64,000 nt of DNA from Hygrophila difformis (GCA_030278955.1 JAOANR010000002.1:11211982-11275981), one strand, 5' to 3'; positions 1 through 12,722 are shown, numbered from the stretch's first letter. Notes: generated by a model not told the origin, from the letters alone. Numbers and translations: made by a program.

Positions 1-114
1 AAACATAGTAATAATAAATAAGATACATCTTCTAACACCTTTTGACTTAGTCAATCTTATGTTTAACGCTCTAATATACCCTTAGAAATCTAATCTTTGT
101 GCGCTTGTAATAGA

Positions 115-1233
115 ATGCCACCTAGAGGGAGACCCCGCAAACAACCTCTTCCACCAAACGACAATGAAGCACCCTAGCATCCCAATGTGCCAGTGCAAAA
201 CAACGATGCACCGAAGCAAGGAGGGAAACCGGCCCCAATACCCAATAACATAGACGATGGCTTAAGAACCATTGAGGAAGTTCTGATTGCCTTAGGAAAC
301 ACACAAGTTAACCAAGGACAAGTGGCGGCAGTACCTCCATCCAAAGCCCGCATACATTACTTAGCAATGATGAATCCATACCAACCGCCACACTATGCAG
401 GCCAGAAAGACCAGGCCAAGTTGGAAGAGTGGATTAGAACGTTCGACAAATTGTTGAATGCTGTGAAGTGCCTGAAGGGAGAGAAGGTTCACGTGGCCTC
501 TTACTACTTGGGAGGCGAGGCAGACGATTGGTGGCAAGCCACCCAAGGGAAGTTAAGTGACGAAGACGCACCCTACTCATGGAACGAGTTCATGGAGCTG
601 CTGAGAGATCGTTTTTACCCCATGAGTACGAAAACGGTGATGTATGAAGAATTTCTGTCCCTGAAGCAAGGAGGGCAGACAGTGCAAGAATGCTACAACC
701 GATTCAAGAAATTAGTTAGATTTGCACCGAGACTAGTGCTTATTGATGTGGAGAAGGCACATGAATTTGAGATGGGGTTGAACCTATCAATTAGGGAGGT
801 GATCACTGGTGTTCACTACCCTGATCTGCAGGCTGTCTATGATCGTGTTGTAACAGTTGCACGAGTTCAGCAACTGATGAGGAAGATTGTAGGAGAGTCT
901 AGCCAGGGTCCACAAGGACCAGACAAGAGGAATAAGGACCATAGAGCTGGTAATAACTCTGGAAGGAACAATTTTCGTGGAGGGCCAAATAGACCAACTC
1001 AAGGCAACTATGGAGAAAACAAGGAGAGAGTCTTCAACCGGGGTGACCTTGTGCCACTATGTCTAAGGTGTGGCAAACCTCATCTGGTGAGGGGATGCCC
1101 TCAACAGGGCGCACGCTTTCGATGTGGTCGACTTGGTCATCATATGAGAGAGTGCTGGACTCGGATAGAGAACACTACCAAGAGAGAGGATTTGATCACT
1201 GGTCCTACTCAGCCACATAACCAAGGTGGCTGA
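115..1233 (+). pseudogene. gag: gag pseudogene of fragment Z
   Basis: Gag-type polyprotein. The start is taken as the ATG at 115, which begins MPPRGRPR like the gag starts of A (MPPRGRPR) and B (MAPRGRPR). A TAG at 175-177 breaks the N-terminal region; the same codon is CAG in element A. The retrotransposon gag (capsid) core follows, with WIRTFDKLLNAV, YYLGGEADDWW and LRDRFYPMS, then a basic Asn/Gly-rich linker and two zinc knuckles. The first is CX2CX3HX4C (CLRCGKPHLVRGC). The second has lost its first spacing cysteine (RFRCGRLGHHMREC). A TGA at 1231-1233 ends the frame before the Gln/Asn-rich tail, which holds two more stops before 1348. Confidence 0.9.
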
Positions 1234-1347
1234 AATGATAACAATCAAGGGCAACGACCTCCACATAATCAGAATCAACGCCCTCAATAGAACCAGAACC
1301 AGAACCAGAACCCGAATCAGAATCAACAGGGTAATTAGGGAAGGCCC

Positions 1348-3415
1348 ATGGGACGGATGAATGTGATCAACCAAGCGGACATATCTGCACAAGGCGACGT
1401 GGTGGCAGGTACATTCCCTATTTTAAGCACACCAGTTAAAGTTCTGTTTGATTCTGGAGCAAGCTGTTCAATTATATCATCAAGAATCTTGCCTGAACTA
1501 GATCTACCTAAGCATGAGATGATTAGCTTAGGAATTCAATTACCTTCAGGAGAAGTAGTATCATGTTCAAAACGATATAACGGAATTCCTATAGTGATCA
1601 AGAACGTCGAATTCTTTGCAAATTTGGTAGAGTTTGACTTGAGAGACTTTGACGTTATACTGGGGATGGACTGGTTGACCCAGTATAAAGCGGTGACTGA
1701 ATGCCAAAAACAGAAAATCACCTTGTCAAAGAGTAGGGGAAAGAGAGTTATCTTATACTCTCAACCCCCTAAGAAAAGCAACAAGGTTGTAAATGCCTTC
1801 AAGCTTTGTAGTTTGATGCGTAAGGGGTACGCATTGTGTGCATGCTACATTCACAACCTTAAAGCGGAGGGAAATAATATTGATGACATCCCAGTGGTAA
1901 AAGAATGCCCGGATGTATTTCCTGAGGATGTTCCTGGCATGCCACCCAAACGAGATATTGAATATACCATAGATCTCATTCCTAGAATGGAACCCGTATC
2001 AAAAGCTCCTTACCGTATGGTGCCATTGGAGATGAAAGAGCTGAAGGAGCAACTCGAGAAGCTGTTGGAGAAAGGATATATAAGACCCAATACTTCTCCG
2101 TGAGGAGCACCGGTCTTATTTGTAAAGAAGAAAGACGGAGGATTACGTCTATGCATTGATTATAGAGGACTAAATCACATAAAAAAACAAGTACCCGTTA
2201 CCAAGAATCAAGGATCTATTTGATCAGTTGAAAGGAGCTTCGGTGTTCTCAAAGATCGACTTGCGATCGGGTTATCACCAGTTAAGAATTGCAGAGAAGG
2301 ATATCCCGAAGACGGTGTTCCGAACTTGTTATGGTCACTACGACTTCACAGTATTGTCCTTTGGGTTAACAAATGCCCCTGCAATGTTCATGAACCTCAT
2401 GAACAATGTGTTTCGAGAAATTGTTAGATCAGTGCGTTGTATTGTTCACTGATGATATTCTAATCTACTCGAGGAGTGAGGAGGAGCATTCCAAACACTT
2501 GCATGAAGTGTTAGAAATCTTGCGCGAGAATCAACTTTATGGAAAGCTATCCAAATGTGACGTTTGACTGAGGGAAGTAGCATTCCTTGGACACATTGTA
2601 TCCGCCGATGGAGTTTCAGTAGATCTGGCAAAAGTCTCAGCAGTGACGGAGTGGGTTTCGCCGACAAGTCCGACAGAAGTAAGGAGTTTCATTGGACTGG
2701 CTGGATATTATAGATGATTTGTGAAGCATTTCTCAAAAATCGCACGCCCCTTAACCCAGGTATTGAAGAAATGAGTGAAATACGAGTGGACTAATGAATG
2801 AAAAACCGCGTTTCAAAAGCTAAAGCACCGACTCATGACGACACCGGTGTTAGCTCTACCATCAGAAAATGGTGATTTCGAGGTATACAGTGATGCTTCA
2901 AAGGAGGTTTTGGGATGTGTTCTGATGCAAGACCAGAGGGTCATTGCATACGCATCACGACAATTAAAGCCTTATGAGGAGACTACCCAACACACGACTT
3001 GGAATTGGCAGCGATTGTGTTCGCCCTAAAGATATGGACACATTATCTCTATGGGCGAAAGTGTCGGATGTTTACTGATCATAAGAGCCTCAAATACATA
3101 TTCACTCAAAAGGATTTGGTTAGAACTGATCAAGGACTATGATCTAGAAATTTCCTACCATGAAGGAAAAGCCAATGTGGTAGCTGACACCTTAAGTCGG
3201 AAGACCCGACACATGGCAAATTCACTTGTGATACCGCCAACGTTGTACATAGACTTGGCAAGGTTGAACATAGAGCTAGTACATTTTGGCACGGTGAGAG
3301 AAGTAATTAATGCTATGGTAGTAGGATCTACCATATTCGATGAGATAAGACTCGCCCAACCGGACGATGTGAAGTTGGTGAGTATTAACAAGAGCATTGC
3401 CGATGAAAAGACAAT
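1348..3415 (+). pseudogene. pol: pol pseudogene of fragment Z (PR-RT-RNase H, integrase start)
   Basis: The retropepsin-like protease keeps its catalytic motif ([11 protein letters not shown], near 1440) and ILGMDWL. RT follows with [19 protein letters not shown] and FTDDILIYS, then RNase H ([12 protein letters not shown]) and [12 protein letters not shown] sequence. The frame is broken by a TGA at 2101-2103 (TGG in B), a frameshift near 2185, another near 2445 just before the catalytic FTDD, and TGA codons near 2570, 2715 and 2773. RNase H and the integrase-proximal region lie in two further frames (2835-3029 and 3051-3434). The fragment stops shortly before the integrase zinc finger, where element A begins. 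Confidence 0.9.
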
Positions 3416-6400
3416 TGTAATACCTTGGTTTTAATAACCAAGGCCGGGATGCTACCGCCACACCTTTCAAGCAAGACACGACTTCATTCGAGCGCACTTG
3501 AAAGATGCTAAGGCTAAGGGTTTCGAAAATATAATTTAAAGATCAAGCCCAAATGGATTTAAATTAAAATAAGAGTCTAGCACATGCATTTATTAAGTAC
3601 GATAGCGGAAGTGAAAAAAATAAGGTACGAGCCAACAAGGCCAAAACGCAACGTATAATTAAAGTCTAAATAAAATGCATCATAAGAGATAATATTTTTA
3701 TTCCCGAGCCCCGAATGCATGCATATGCTCATACATATTCTCCATACTTTGAAAAAAGAAAATAGACAATGAATTTATCAGTATATAAAATACTGAGTAA
3801 GTTAATTCCTAACATAACAACAATGGGTTTAAAAATTTATTAAGATTAAATTAAATAAACAAATTTTCTTTCACTCATGCGCATATTTAAAATATAATTA
3901 TGACAGAAATAATAAAAAGAATTTAAAGGCACGTTTTAATTTAAAGAGACGTACAAAATACTATACACGTTAATTTAAAAATTTAAATAAAGAAGCAGCA
4001 TTAATTTTAAAATTTTAAAAGCACATACATAATTTAAATAAATGAAAATCGCAATTAAGTCTTTTAATTCTCTTTATAATAGAAGAAGGACGTCACAATC
4101 ACAGTATCCAATTTCTCAAGTATCAAGTATCACGAGTCCGTTTTCCGAAGCAAAATTCGCCGTACACAGACACACTCCGGAGCCTTGGTTAATCCATACA
4201 GATACACCGAAGCAAAAATCAATGGCCGTTTTGGCACAATATCATAAGAATCACCATCGCCCGTTTTGGCACGATGTGAGCAGTTAGAGGGGCACCCTGC
4301 AGAGCACTCACCCCCTAATTCACAAGTGGAGATCTAGCTCAACCTAGTGTAACGGATTTTCAAAAATGTCGTTAACATCTTAACACGAATTTTAAATCAC
4401 AATTTAGCAAATTTCATTTCAACAACAGTATCAAGTACCCATGTCGCAGTTTACGCCTTTCAGCTTTAAAAACACATTTTTAAGGAGAACATTATGAAAT
4501 TTATATAGTATATCCAAGACACCCTAACGAACAACTTTCGTGTTTTATGTTTTCCAAAATGATGTGTGGATCTAAGTCAAAAATCGAGTTCTTTGCACAA
4601 AATACATGCTGTCAGGATTTCAGATTTGGCAAAACATTTTTGATGAATATTTGCCATAGCAAACACAGTTAAAAAATTATGAAAATTTACAGGCATAGAC
4701 CAGACACAATTATCTACAAGTTTCATTTGTATCATAAAGTCCGATTCTGACTAGATCAATTAAAAAAAAGCTCATCAAGTTCGACCATGATATCTGTCAG
4801 CTTTTTCGGAAGTCATGAAAACGCAGAAAATATCAGATCCGATTTGGTGGTCTGAACGATGACCAAAATTTATGAAATTTTGACACAGTGATATTCAAAG
4901 TGTTAGAAACAATTTTGTAGTTTTAACTTTTTCAGTTTGAACGCTCGAAAAGGGTCTAAATTTCGCATCTCAGAAAACGCACGCAAAGGGAAATTTTGGG
5001 ACTGATTTATGTGGTTGCTTAAAACATCCAAAATACTCGACCAAAGGGCTCCAAAATTGTTATGACAAGAATCAACTTACTTTAGATGAGTTCTACGGTC
5101 CTAGATCTCATCGGAACAACCTCTGGAATCACCGAGCAAGCCCGATTCACTACGCCTTTTCCTCTTCGGGTTCGATTCGTGGTCACAAGGTAGAAAAAGA
5201 TTAGTATTAATGACTATGGTCGACCAAAAACTTATGAAATAGAACTAAAATCATCTCTTACCACCAACCTCCGTCCGTAGAGTGCTAAAGTTCGTCCAAT
5301 ACGTCGTCTTGCTCAGATCATTCGTCGAAACAACTCACAATTTCACTTCGGTTTAGATTTTCAGATTTGGAGGTGGAAGAGAGGGGAAGGGCAGCTGTCT
5401 AGGGCTAGCTTGGGGGAGAATTTTCGTCCATAAATGGTCCAAGATCTTCCCTACGTCCAAAAAGGTAAGTTTCCATGTTTACGGATCGAAATCGGGGCTA
5501 TGATCGGGTTTCGTTCCTTGGCCGCATCTTATCAGGTTACTAGGGCTGCTATATGGTATAAAATCGGGTGCAATATTGGCCAATAATCTCCTTTCCATGT
5601 TCAGAAGATTGGTTACAAATCACGGGCCAAAATTCGGGGATTGATTGCAATTTCCCGTCATGGCAGCAACCTTCCCGTCTGCTGCTGCTTCGGCGCGCTG
5701 GTGGCGCGGTATTGGGGGTGGCGCGCGCAACGAGCGCGCGGCCTGGGCTGTGCATCTTGGTTGGGCCGCTCCACCTCCGTCGGGCCTTTTTCTCCTCTCT
5801 TTAGGGCTTTCTGCTTCTATGTTCTTGGACTTAATTATTGGGTTACTCTTGAACTATAAATTCCTACTTCAAATCCATCTCGAACTCAAATTAATTTCGC
5901 ATTTGAAAACTTGGATATGTCGGCTATTGACTCCCTTGCAATAATTTATTTAAAAGATAAATATCTTTTTAGGCCACCATTTCTATATTTGGGCCATGAT
6001 AAAGTCAGTTTCCATAATTGAGCCATCACAAGGATTACGGGCTGAAAATTTGAGCCAATTGAACAAATTATTATATGTATGGGCCGCGTGATGTTCACTC
6101 GCGCAATGGTCCTCCAACATATGTATGTGGGATGCACTTTCAACAAATGTCCTCCAACATCAAACAATGTCGTGAGGGAGCTTTCAATTGGTAATGCTGC
6201 TTGCTCCATTTATCTCGTGGTGCTTGGAAATACCTTCAATAATTCTCACCAAGACTTCAACAAGGATTCCCCACAGTTGGTTGAAGGACTTATCACACGA
6301 TTTCCGGCATATGACATAAGCGCAGAAAAACAACCAACGCAAAATCTATAAACGGAGAGAAACAACCAACCCCAAAATCTTTTAATCACGATTTCCGGCA

Positions 6401-7639
6401 GGCGGCAATTTTGGATGATAAGATTTCAAAGTTCAACCTTATTACCCGAGTTGGAATCCTTATCACACGACGACTGTTCGTCCGTCGCACTCGAGAGAAA
6501 ATGAAAGAGAAAACCCTACAATTATTGTTCTAAATTTCTCGACTGTGAACGATCGAAGCTGGTAGAAACATGTTCCAATCAACAAAATTTATCTATAGGA
6601 TGATTCTACACCTCACAAGGATTCCCTAGATGTTTTTCAGCTCTGAAAAACGTCGTCAAACCAAAATTGGCTCGCCGGAGAAGACAATGAATAATGTTTC
6701 CGGCGAGACTCCAAATTTCACCAAAAATGACGTTTCTTATGTGCATTCAACTCCTTTTGACATGAGGATTACGAATATGTAATCGGATTTCAGAAAATCA
6801 TACCATAGCTCACTGTGAAGAAACTTGGCCGGAATTCTTCACCTTTTGGTCGGGAATAAGGTTACACTTCGTCGGAAGCCGTTTCTTCACCGACTGCAGC
6901 GAATCTTATATCGATGTCAATCAAAATCGGCTAGCGATTACAATAGTAAGCTCAAAATTCACTTTCGATCAACATACAACAAAATCGATGAAAATTTCGG
7001 AAATACAAATTCAAAGTTACAAGCAACATTCACGTCCTTTCTGTGATAATAAAATTTTGACACCAACAATGCTAGAGAACCGAGATAGCTTTATACCAAA
7101 TTATAAACACACTCAAAACAGAGAAAGAAACACCTGAATAAATACATCATCCACCCACCGAACACCATTTCCGACACCAACCAAATACGGAACACAACAA
7201 GACCAAAATTGAAGATGTAGAATAGAGTTCGCACTGAGGGTTAGGGTTCTTCTGTGGGTTTGGATGAGATTCGGGGAAGATTTTACCATAATGAATATAA
7301 AAACTGGCCAACCCGATTCGTACCCATAAACACATTGAATTTCGACGTGGCGCGTGGATCAGTAGGCGAGTTAACACCACTCGGCCCATTACACATAAAA
7401 ATTCCTTCAATTGGCTTAAATTTTCAGCCCGTTATCCTTGTGATGGCTCAATTATGGAAACTAACTTTATCATGGCCCTAATGTAGAAATAGTTGTTTCT
7501 GGTGGCCTAAAAGAAAATATTTATCTCTTTATTTAATTAAATTATTTCCGACTTCATGGGACACCTGGAATTTAAATTCTTATTGCTCGTGAATTTAATT
7601 CCATATAGTTTAAGTGCAAATAAAATCGTGGGTATTACA
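3416..7639 (-). repeat. 3' LTR of element A (holds a MULE)
   Basis: The LTR runs on the minus strand from TGTAATACCC at 7639 to a terminal TTACA-type end at 3416. Its outer part (3416-3530) matches the start of the 5' LTR at 9901, and 4277-4312 is the reverse complement of a block (CTCTGCAGGGTGCCCCTCTA) shared with the LTRs of B and C. Without the MULE at 5954-7527 and one 9-bp duplication it is about 2.64 kb, similar to the LTRs of B (2.8 kb) and C (3.1 kb). No coding sequence is seen in it; the short ORFs around 4042-4287 and 5549-5944 look like chance. Confidence 0.85.
5954..7527. mobile_element. Non-autonomous Mutator-like element (MULE)
   Basis: The two ends are long imperfect inverted repeats of roughly 130-150 bp: 5954-6090 reads AAGATAAATATC then AGGCCACC and TTGAGCCATCACAAGGAT, and 7370-7527 is its reverse complement with some changes. 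The element is flanked by identical 9-bp duplications, TTTATTTAA, at 5945-5953 and 7528-7536. Long terminal inverted repeats with a 9-bp duplication are the hallmark of Mutator-like elements. The 1.3-kb interior has no transposase and no convincing ORF. A captured gene fragment is possible but I recognise none. Confidence 0.8.
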
Positions 7640-7840
7640 GTCTACCCTCCTTAGTAATCAACTTCGTCCTGAAGTTGTGTCATACTCGAAACGGTAACAC
7701 CAGAACTAAAATGATTCTCATTGCGCCAATCCAATGTAGACAAGCAATTGCACGCATAAAAATATTGAGGTCCTAATAATTAAATTATTTTCCTCGATGT
7801 GTGACAACTCTTTGCGGGGTATCACATCCTCTCCTCCTTA
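7640..7840 (-). promoter_or_regulatory. Tandem polypurine tracts of element A
   Basis: On the minus strand the interior ends with CTAAGGAGGGTAGAC immediately before the LTR start TGTAATACC at 7639. A second tract, CTAAGGAGGAGAGGA (about 7827-7841), lies 187 bp further in and is followed at 7826 by TGTGATACCCC, which looks like another LTR start. B and C show the same double arrangement. The polypurine tract primes plus-strand synthesis and so fixes the 5' edge of the LTR. Confidence 0.75.
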
Positions 7841-8763
7841 GGATTTTAGTTATGTCCCCATAACTGTCTATGAATTGATCTTAAAAAGGTTTAGATAGCG
7901 TTGCCTCATATTGGTTTCCAAACAAAGTCTCTAAGGTGAAATTTCACAAGGTTCGCAAAGAATTCTAAGTTTTTGTTTACTATTGATATTGCATAATATC
8001 TCTAGGAACATGATAGCACTTTTCCCGAAGGTAATAGAATTCCTAAGCTAATCATCTTATATTTAGGTAGCTCTAGTTCAGGCAAGATTCTTGATGATAT
8101 AATCGAACAGCTCCAGAACTTTAAATGGTGTATTTAAAACAGGAAATGTACTTGCCATCACATCACCTCGCGCAGGTATGTCTGCTTGATTGGCCACATT
8201 CAGCCGTCCCATAGGCCTTCCTTGTTTACCCTGTTGATTCTGATTCGGGTTTTGGTTCTGGTTCTGCTGAGGGCGCTGATTCTGATTCTGTGGAGGTCTT
8301 GGTCCTTGATTGCTACCATTTTGGCCACCTTGGTTATGTGGCTGATTATGACCAGTAGTCAAGTCCTCTCTTTTGTTAATGTTTTCTACCCGAGTCCGGC
8401 ATTCACCAGTCAATGACCATGTCGACCACATCGAAACACGCGCCAAGTTGATGACATCCCCTCGTCAGATGTGATTTGCCACACCTTGGACATTGTGGCA
8501 CATAGTCACCATGATTGAAGACTATCCCATTGTTTCCCCCATTGTTTCCTCTTGTCTTGTCCTTAGTTAACTTGTGCGTTCCGTAAGGCAATCTGAACTT
8601 CTTCAATGGCTCTTAAGCAGTCGTCTACTTTATTGGGTATAGGGGCCGCTTTCCCTCCTTGGTTTGGAGCTTCATTGTTTTTCACCGGCGCATTAGGATG
8701 CTGGGGTGCTTCATTGTCGTTAGGTGGAAGAGGTTGGTTGCGGGGTCTCCCTCTAGGTGGCAT
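7841..8763 (-). pseudogene. gag: gag-protease remnant of element A, capsid core deleted
   Basis: The start at 8763 (MPPRGRPRNQPLP) matches the gag starts of Z and B. After about 65 codons (ending IALRNAQVN) the sequence hits TAA and passes directly to the nucleocapsid part, so the capsid core of about 200 codons is absent. The first zinc knuckle (CPRCGKSHLTRGC) is intact; the second is frameshifted. A Gln/Asn-rich tail and the protease N-terminus ([19 protein letters not shown]) follow. The protease then lacks the bases that would encode its Asp-Ser-Gly active site (about 8090-8105), runs on in broken form to about 7905, and joins the extreme 3' end of the polyprotein (GTTATGGGGACATAAC). It is non-functional. 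Confidence 0.85.
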
Positions 8764-9093
8764 TCTACATCACAAGCGCACGAAGATTAGATACTAAGGG
8801 TATATTAGGGCGTTAGACATAGGTTTGACTAAGTCAAAAGGTGTTAGAAGATGTATTTTATTTATTATTACTATGTTTGATTAGTATCAATTGGAGAGCA
8901 TATATAATGTACTGTAGTAGAAAATGCTAGTATATAACTTCGCTTGTATTTTATTGCTATCATAAATAATGTATTGAGTTACAAGCGACATGAATGGAAA
9001 TAACTGGACTAATCTCAAAAAGGGAAATAGTTTTTGCGAAACAAGGATAGAAATACTAAGAACAGTGCATCATGAACTCAAAGATCCCTAAGC
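8764..9093. other. Spacer between pre-gag ORF and gag of element A
   Basis: A non-coding AT-rich stretch. Its part next to gag (about 8770-8880) is the reverse complement of the first 115 bases of the window, showing that fragment Z and element A share the same leader. Nothing else is recognisable. Confidence 0.6.
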
Positions 9094-9501
9094 CTATGGT
9101 GAATAGGTGGCAGGGTCTTCCATAGGATCCTCTTCCTCCTCATCAGAGATGTTAATTGGGCCTGTGCCTAATAGTCCATGAAAAACTGGGCTTGGGGGCC
9201 CATTGGGCTCAGGGGTACCATGCTCGGCTACTGGACTGAGGAGTAAGATATGATCGGTAAGCTGGATGAGGTCCATCTCCATGTTGTTTATTTTGGTTTG
9301 CATGGCTTGGTTTTGTTATACAAGCTCATGGACTTGGTTCTCCAATTGGGTTATGTGGTGGTGATCGGCGGCCCTAAGGTTTCCAAGATGATTCAGGTTG
9401 GCTTCGAGTTGACCTACACGATTCTTAAAGTATTGGATATATTGCTGGGAATCTAGGTAAGCGTTCATAAGTTTCACCATCAAGTTCACTTGGTCAGCCA
9501 T
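9094..9501 (-). pseudogene. Pre-gag coiled-coil ORF of element A (one stop)
   Basis: A 136-codon frame on the minus strand between the primer binding site and gag, broken by a single TAA near 9313-9315. Starting MADQVNLMVKLMNAYLDSQQ it aligns end to end with the intact ORF of element B at 40011-40397. Shared features are a heptad-like helical region (LEANLNHLGNLRAADHHHIT), a Pro-rich linker and an acidic end (SDEEEEDPMEDPATYSP). The function is unknown. It is not part of the usual gag-pol of Tekay elements as I know them. Its conservation in two diverged copies suggests it was once a real gene. Confidence 0.75.
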
Positions 9502-9885
9502 CTAGTGCAGAAAAAGGTCTAACTTAGAACATACTTAGGAATAGGGTTAGGAATGTGCAAGGTGTAAAAACATGTATGCATGTATACTTATGCAACACCC
9601 CCCCCCCCCAAAAAAAAAAATAATAAGAATAATAATAATAATTCATGCAATGTATATTCATATATATTTATATTTTTTTCCATATGTTTAAATAAAATTC
9701 ATTTCATGGAAATAATACTTTAAAAATTTAAAATAATATTTAAAATCCTTGAGCCTATATATTGGGCCGAAAATAATAAATTTTTGGGCTGTAAATGAAG
9801 TATAAGCATTGGGCTAAAATTTAGCCTTAAAAAGATGGACTTAAAAACATGGGCTTTTTAAAAATAAGTATATATATATATGTGG
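9502..9885. other. Leader of element A
   Basis: An untranslated leader between the primer binding site and the pre-gag ORF, read on the minus strand. It is AT-rich, with a homopolymer junction of C then A at 9598-9620 and repeated GGGCCYAA/TTGGGC words. No gene is seen. Confidence 0.6.
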
Positions 9886-9897
9886 GCTCTGATACCA
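9886..9897 (-). promoter_or_regulatory. tRNA-Met primer binding site of element A
   Basis: The minus strand reads TGGTATCAGAGC, the standard plant initiator tRNA-Met binding site, three bases inside the LTR edge at 9901. This fixes the element's orientation. Confidence 0.9.
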
Positions 9898-9900
9898 TTT

Positions 9901-10306
9901 TGTAATACCCCGATTTAGGTAACCCAGGCCGGGATGCTACCGCCACACCTTTCCAGCAGACACGACTTCATTCGAACTCACTTGAGTTATGCTAAGGCTA
10001 CGGGGTTTCGAAAATATAATTTAAAGATCAAGCCCAAATGGATTTAATTTAAAATAAGAGTCTAGCACATGCATTTATTAAGTACGATAGCGGAAGCAAA
10101 AAAAATAAGGTACGGGCGAACAAAGCCAAAACGCAACGTATCATTAAAGTCTAAATAAAATGCAGCATAAGAGATATTGTTTTTATTCCAGAGCCCCAGA
10201 TGCGTGCATATGCTCATGCATATTCTCCATACTCTGAAAAAAGAAAATAGACAACGAAGTTATCAGTATATAAAATATTGAGTAAGTTAATTCCTGGCAT
10301 AACAAC
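9901..10306 (-). repeat. 5' LTR stub of element A
   Basis: It starts TGTAATACCCCGATTT and follows the outer part of the 3' LTR at 3416 closely (for example TAAGAGTCTAGCACATGC in both). The match stops at 10306, where the Sirevirus LTR begins with TGACAGGTCC. The last five bases, ACAAC (10302-10306), should be one copy of the Sirevirus target duplication. Confidence 0.85.
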
Positions 10307-12722
10307 TGACAGGTCCCGATTGATGAATGAAACTTTTGACAATTTCCCACTATATGAGTATTTTCTGAAAAGAATATAATCCCGGTTTAATTTTATTTAA
10401 TGAAACCAATTATGAAGATGGAGTTGGGATTAGGGATATGTTTATATGTTGTCACGTTTTTATATACTCATGTAGGAAACTGTGGCCCGAAAGCGCACGG
10501 TGTCAAAAATTGCCGGATCGTTCACTGAAGGATGTGCGATAGAAGCAGGGCCCACGTCGTTTACTAAGATTTTCCACTCGGTTACTCGTTTCAAGCTTGA
10601 GTTTGGTTTTAACAACTACTTGATATAATTTAAACTAAATTATGAAAGCCATGAAATTATTCTACAAAGCGTGGTAAAATTATTCTAAAGAGCAATTTAA
10701 TCTATTCTAAAAAAGCAACAAAAATTATTCTAAGAAAGCGGGTAAAATTACTCTACGAAAGCATGTAAAATTATGCTACACTATCTATAAAGCAAATTTA
10801 AAATGTGACAGAAGGGACAGGAAGAAAATAATAAAGATTGGACAAGACTTCAGATGAAACAATAATTAAACTTCCATTTCTATTACACAGATCTTTGGTT
10901 GGGATAATCTATCAGTTAGCTAACTCTCATGCTTTCTAAACTATGTTCCCTTTAACAGACAGGTACTTACAGTCAGAATTTACATGCTCTTAAGACCTCA
11001 ACATCTAAGATACCATAGATTAATAACTGCCACTGCCGAGGTATGTTATTTCTCCATGGTGGATAAGCAACACCTAACATATCATTAGTTGGTATGCCAA
11101 GTACTCCTATCATTCTCCCCTGTCACACCCAAAGTCCAAATTAAATCCCGAACTAATCCATAACTCTTAAACCTTATATACGACGGCCAACCTCTAATTC
11201 TTCCGAGTGTCCTCTACGAAGCATTTAAAAGAAGGCGGTAAAGAAAGCGGTAAAGAAAGCATTTAAAAACCTATCACTCGGAAGCCTCAAAAGCTATCTC
11301 ATTCCGTTAGTATAAAAGAGCCCCTGGTCTTGGTGACCAGACGTAGATTTAGAACTCCCCAAATATCAGTAAGCCACAGGGCTTATAACATCTGGTTAGT
11401 CATGAGATACAAACTGAATGGAACAGACCTGTGAAGATCTATTCCGAATGTACTCACTCAAGACTCAATTCTAGGCTTTGGTGGGAGAAGGTAGTAGTTG
11501 AAAGAATACTCAACCCTATCTCAGAAGTTAACCAAGGTCTATATGTTGTTCCTCTAGTATTATCTACCCCATCTCATCTGAATCCAAGTGGACACTGATT
11601 TGATGCAATATCTAATATAAGATTTCCAACACACAACAATTTTGAGAAAACAATGGATATTTGAAAATCATTCCCTACACAGGTACTAGACTCTCAATTA
11701 AAACACAGATCCTTTCAGTCTAGATGAGACCTAATCGCTGACTCTGCTTTTAAGTTCTCAAAATCAACCCCCAGTAGAAAATGAATTAGTCATAACTGTG
11801 AAATTATCCCTTACTTAGATCCGGATTTTATAAAGTGATTTTTATGAAAATTTATTATGCAACATCTGATTTAGATCAAGATTTCTATGTCCAAGGAGAA
11901 AGATCTCCAAAATAATATGACCACAATAACTACATAATAATATCATGCATACATGTATAAGAGAAGTAAAATAAAATACCCCAAAATATATGGTGGGATT
12001 AGACAGAAATTGATACACAAAGATGGATTAGCCTTGAGAAAAGAAGAATTTGACTAAAAAGAGTGCCAGAAATAACTGGGGTTATCCGGACTGCAAACAT
12101 CTGATATCCAGTTCCCAATTATTCCAAATGGAGTGATTTTTAGACAGAAAGGAATCCCAAGTGACGGTGACCGCCGTCATTCAGCTCATTTTTGTCTATG
12201 AAATGAAGAAAAACCCATATATTTTCTTACTGTAATATTTCTCGAATAATGTTGGTCGACATCATTTAATAATACTACAACTTGAATTCAGGTTTTGAAA
12301 TTAAGATAAGGAAAAGAAAACTGTATCTAATTAGGAATTGGCTGAGTAGCTAATCGTTATCCCTGTGAAGAGACCTTTTTGGCATAGCTTCCACCAATCT
12401 CTAATCAAACTATGCAAAATAACGAGCAATAATTAGTACAAAGAAGACGAGCTAATCGTTATCCCGGTGTAGGGAACTTTTTGCCAACATTGATCTGTGA
12501 TATTCCTTATTACCCATTCATACACACAATAAAAAGAAAAGATAAAATTAAAAGAATGTTTTTGGTATTGTGTGAGTGTTAATCACACAATAATTTAGAC
12601 ACTAATAGTTTGAGATGTGTAATGGATAAAAATTAGATGTAATGGGCCCAAGCCCAATACACCCATGCAACTTACACACTCAAGAAAATAAAATATTTTT
12701 AGAGTTTTAAAATAATAGGAGA

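Larger units (their letters stand above)
1..3415 (+). mobile_element. Fragment Z: internal gag-pol of a Tekay-like Ty3/gypsy element
   Basis: Internal part of a Ty3/gypsy chromovirus with gag, protease, RT, RNase H and the first residues of the integrase region in plant Tekay/Del order. Neither of its LTRs is inside the window. It is interrupted at 3416 by the LTR start of element A; 3411-3415 (ACAAT) should be one copy of that target duplication, the other lying past the right edge. Its reading frames are close to those of element B (41024-60047) but hold many stops and frameshifts, so it is dead. It is the oldest layer of the nest because everything to its right lies inside it. Confidence 0.9.
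3416..10306 (-). mobile_element. Element A: non-autonomous Tekay-like element (truncated)
   Basis: Minus-strand LTR element. Read on the minus strand: a 5' LTR stub (9901-10306, cut by the Sirevirus), a tRNA-Met primer binding site, a pre-gag coiled-coil ORF, a shrunken gag-protease remnant, two polypurine tracts and a 3' LTR (3416-7639). Nearly all of pol is missing: the protease remnant is followed directly by the last codons of the polyprotein. It could have moved only with enzymes from another element. It lies in fragment Z; the left target copy is ACAAT at 3411-3415. The rest of its 5' LTR should lie beyond 64000. Confidence 0.88.
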
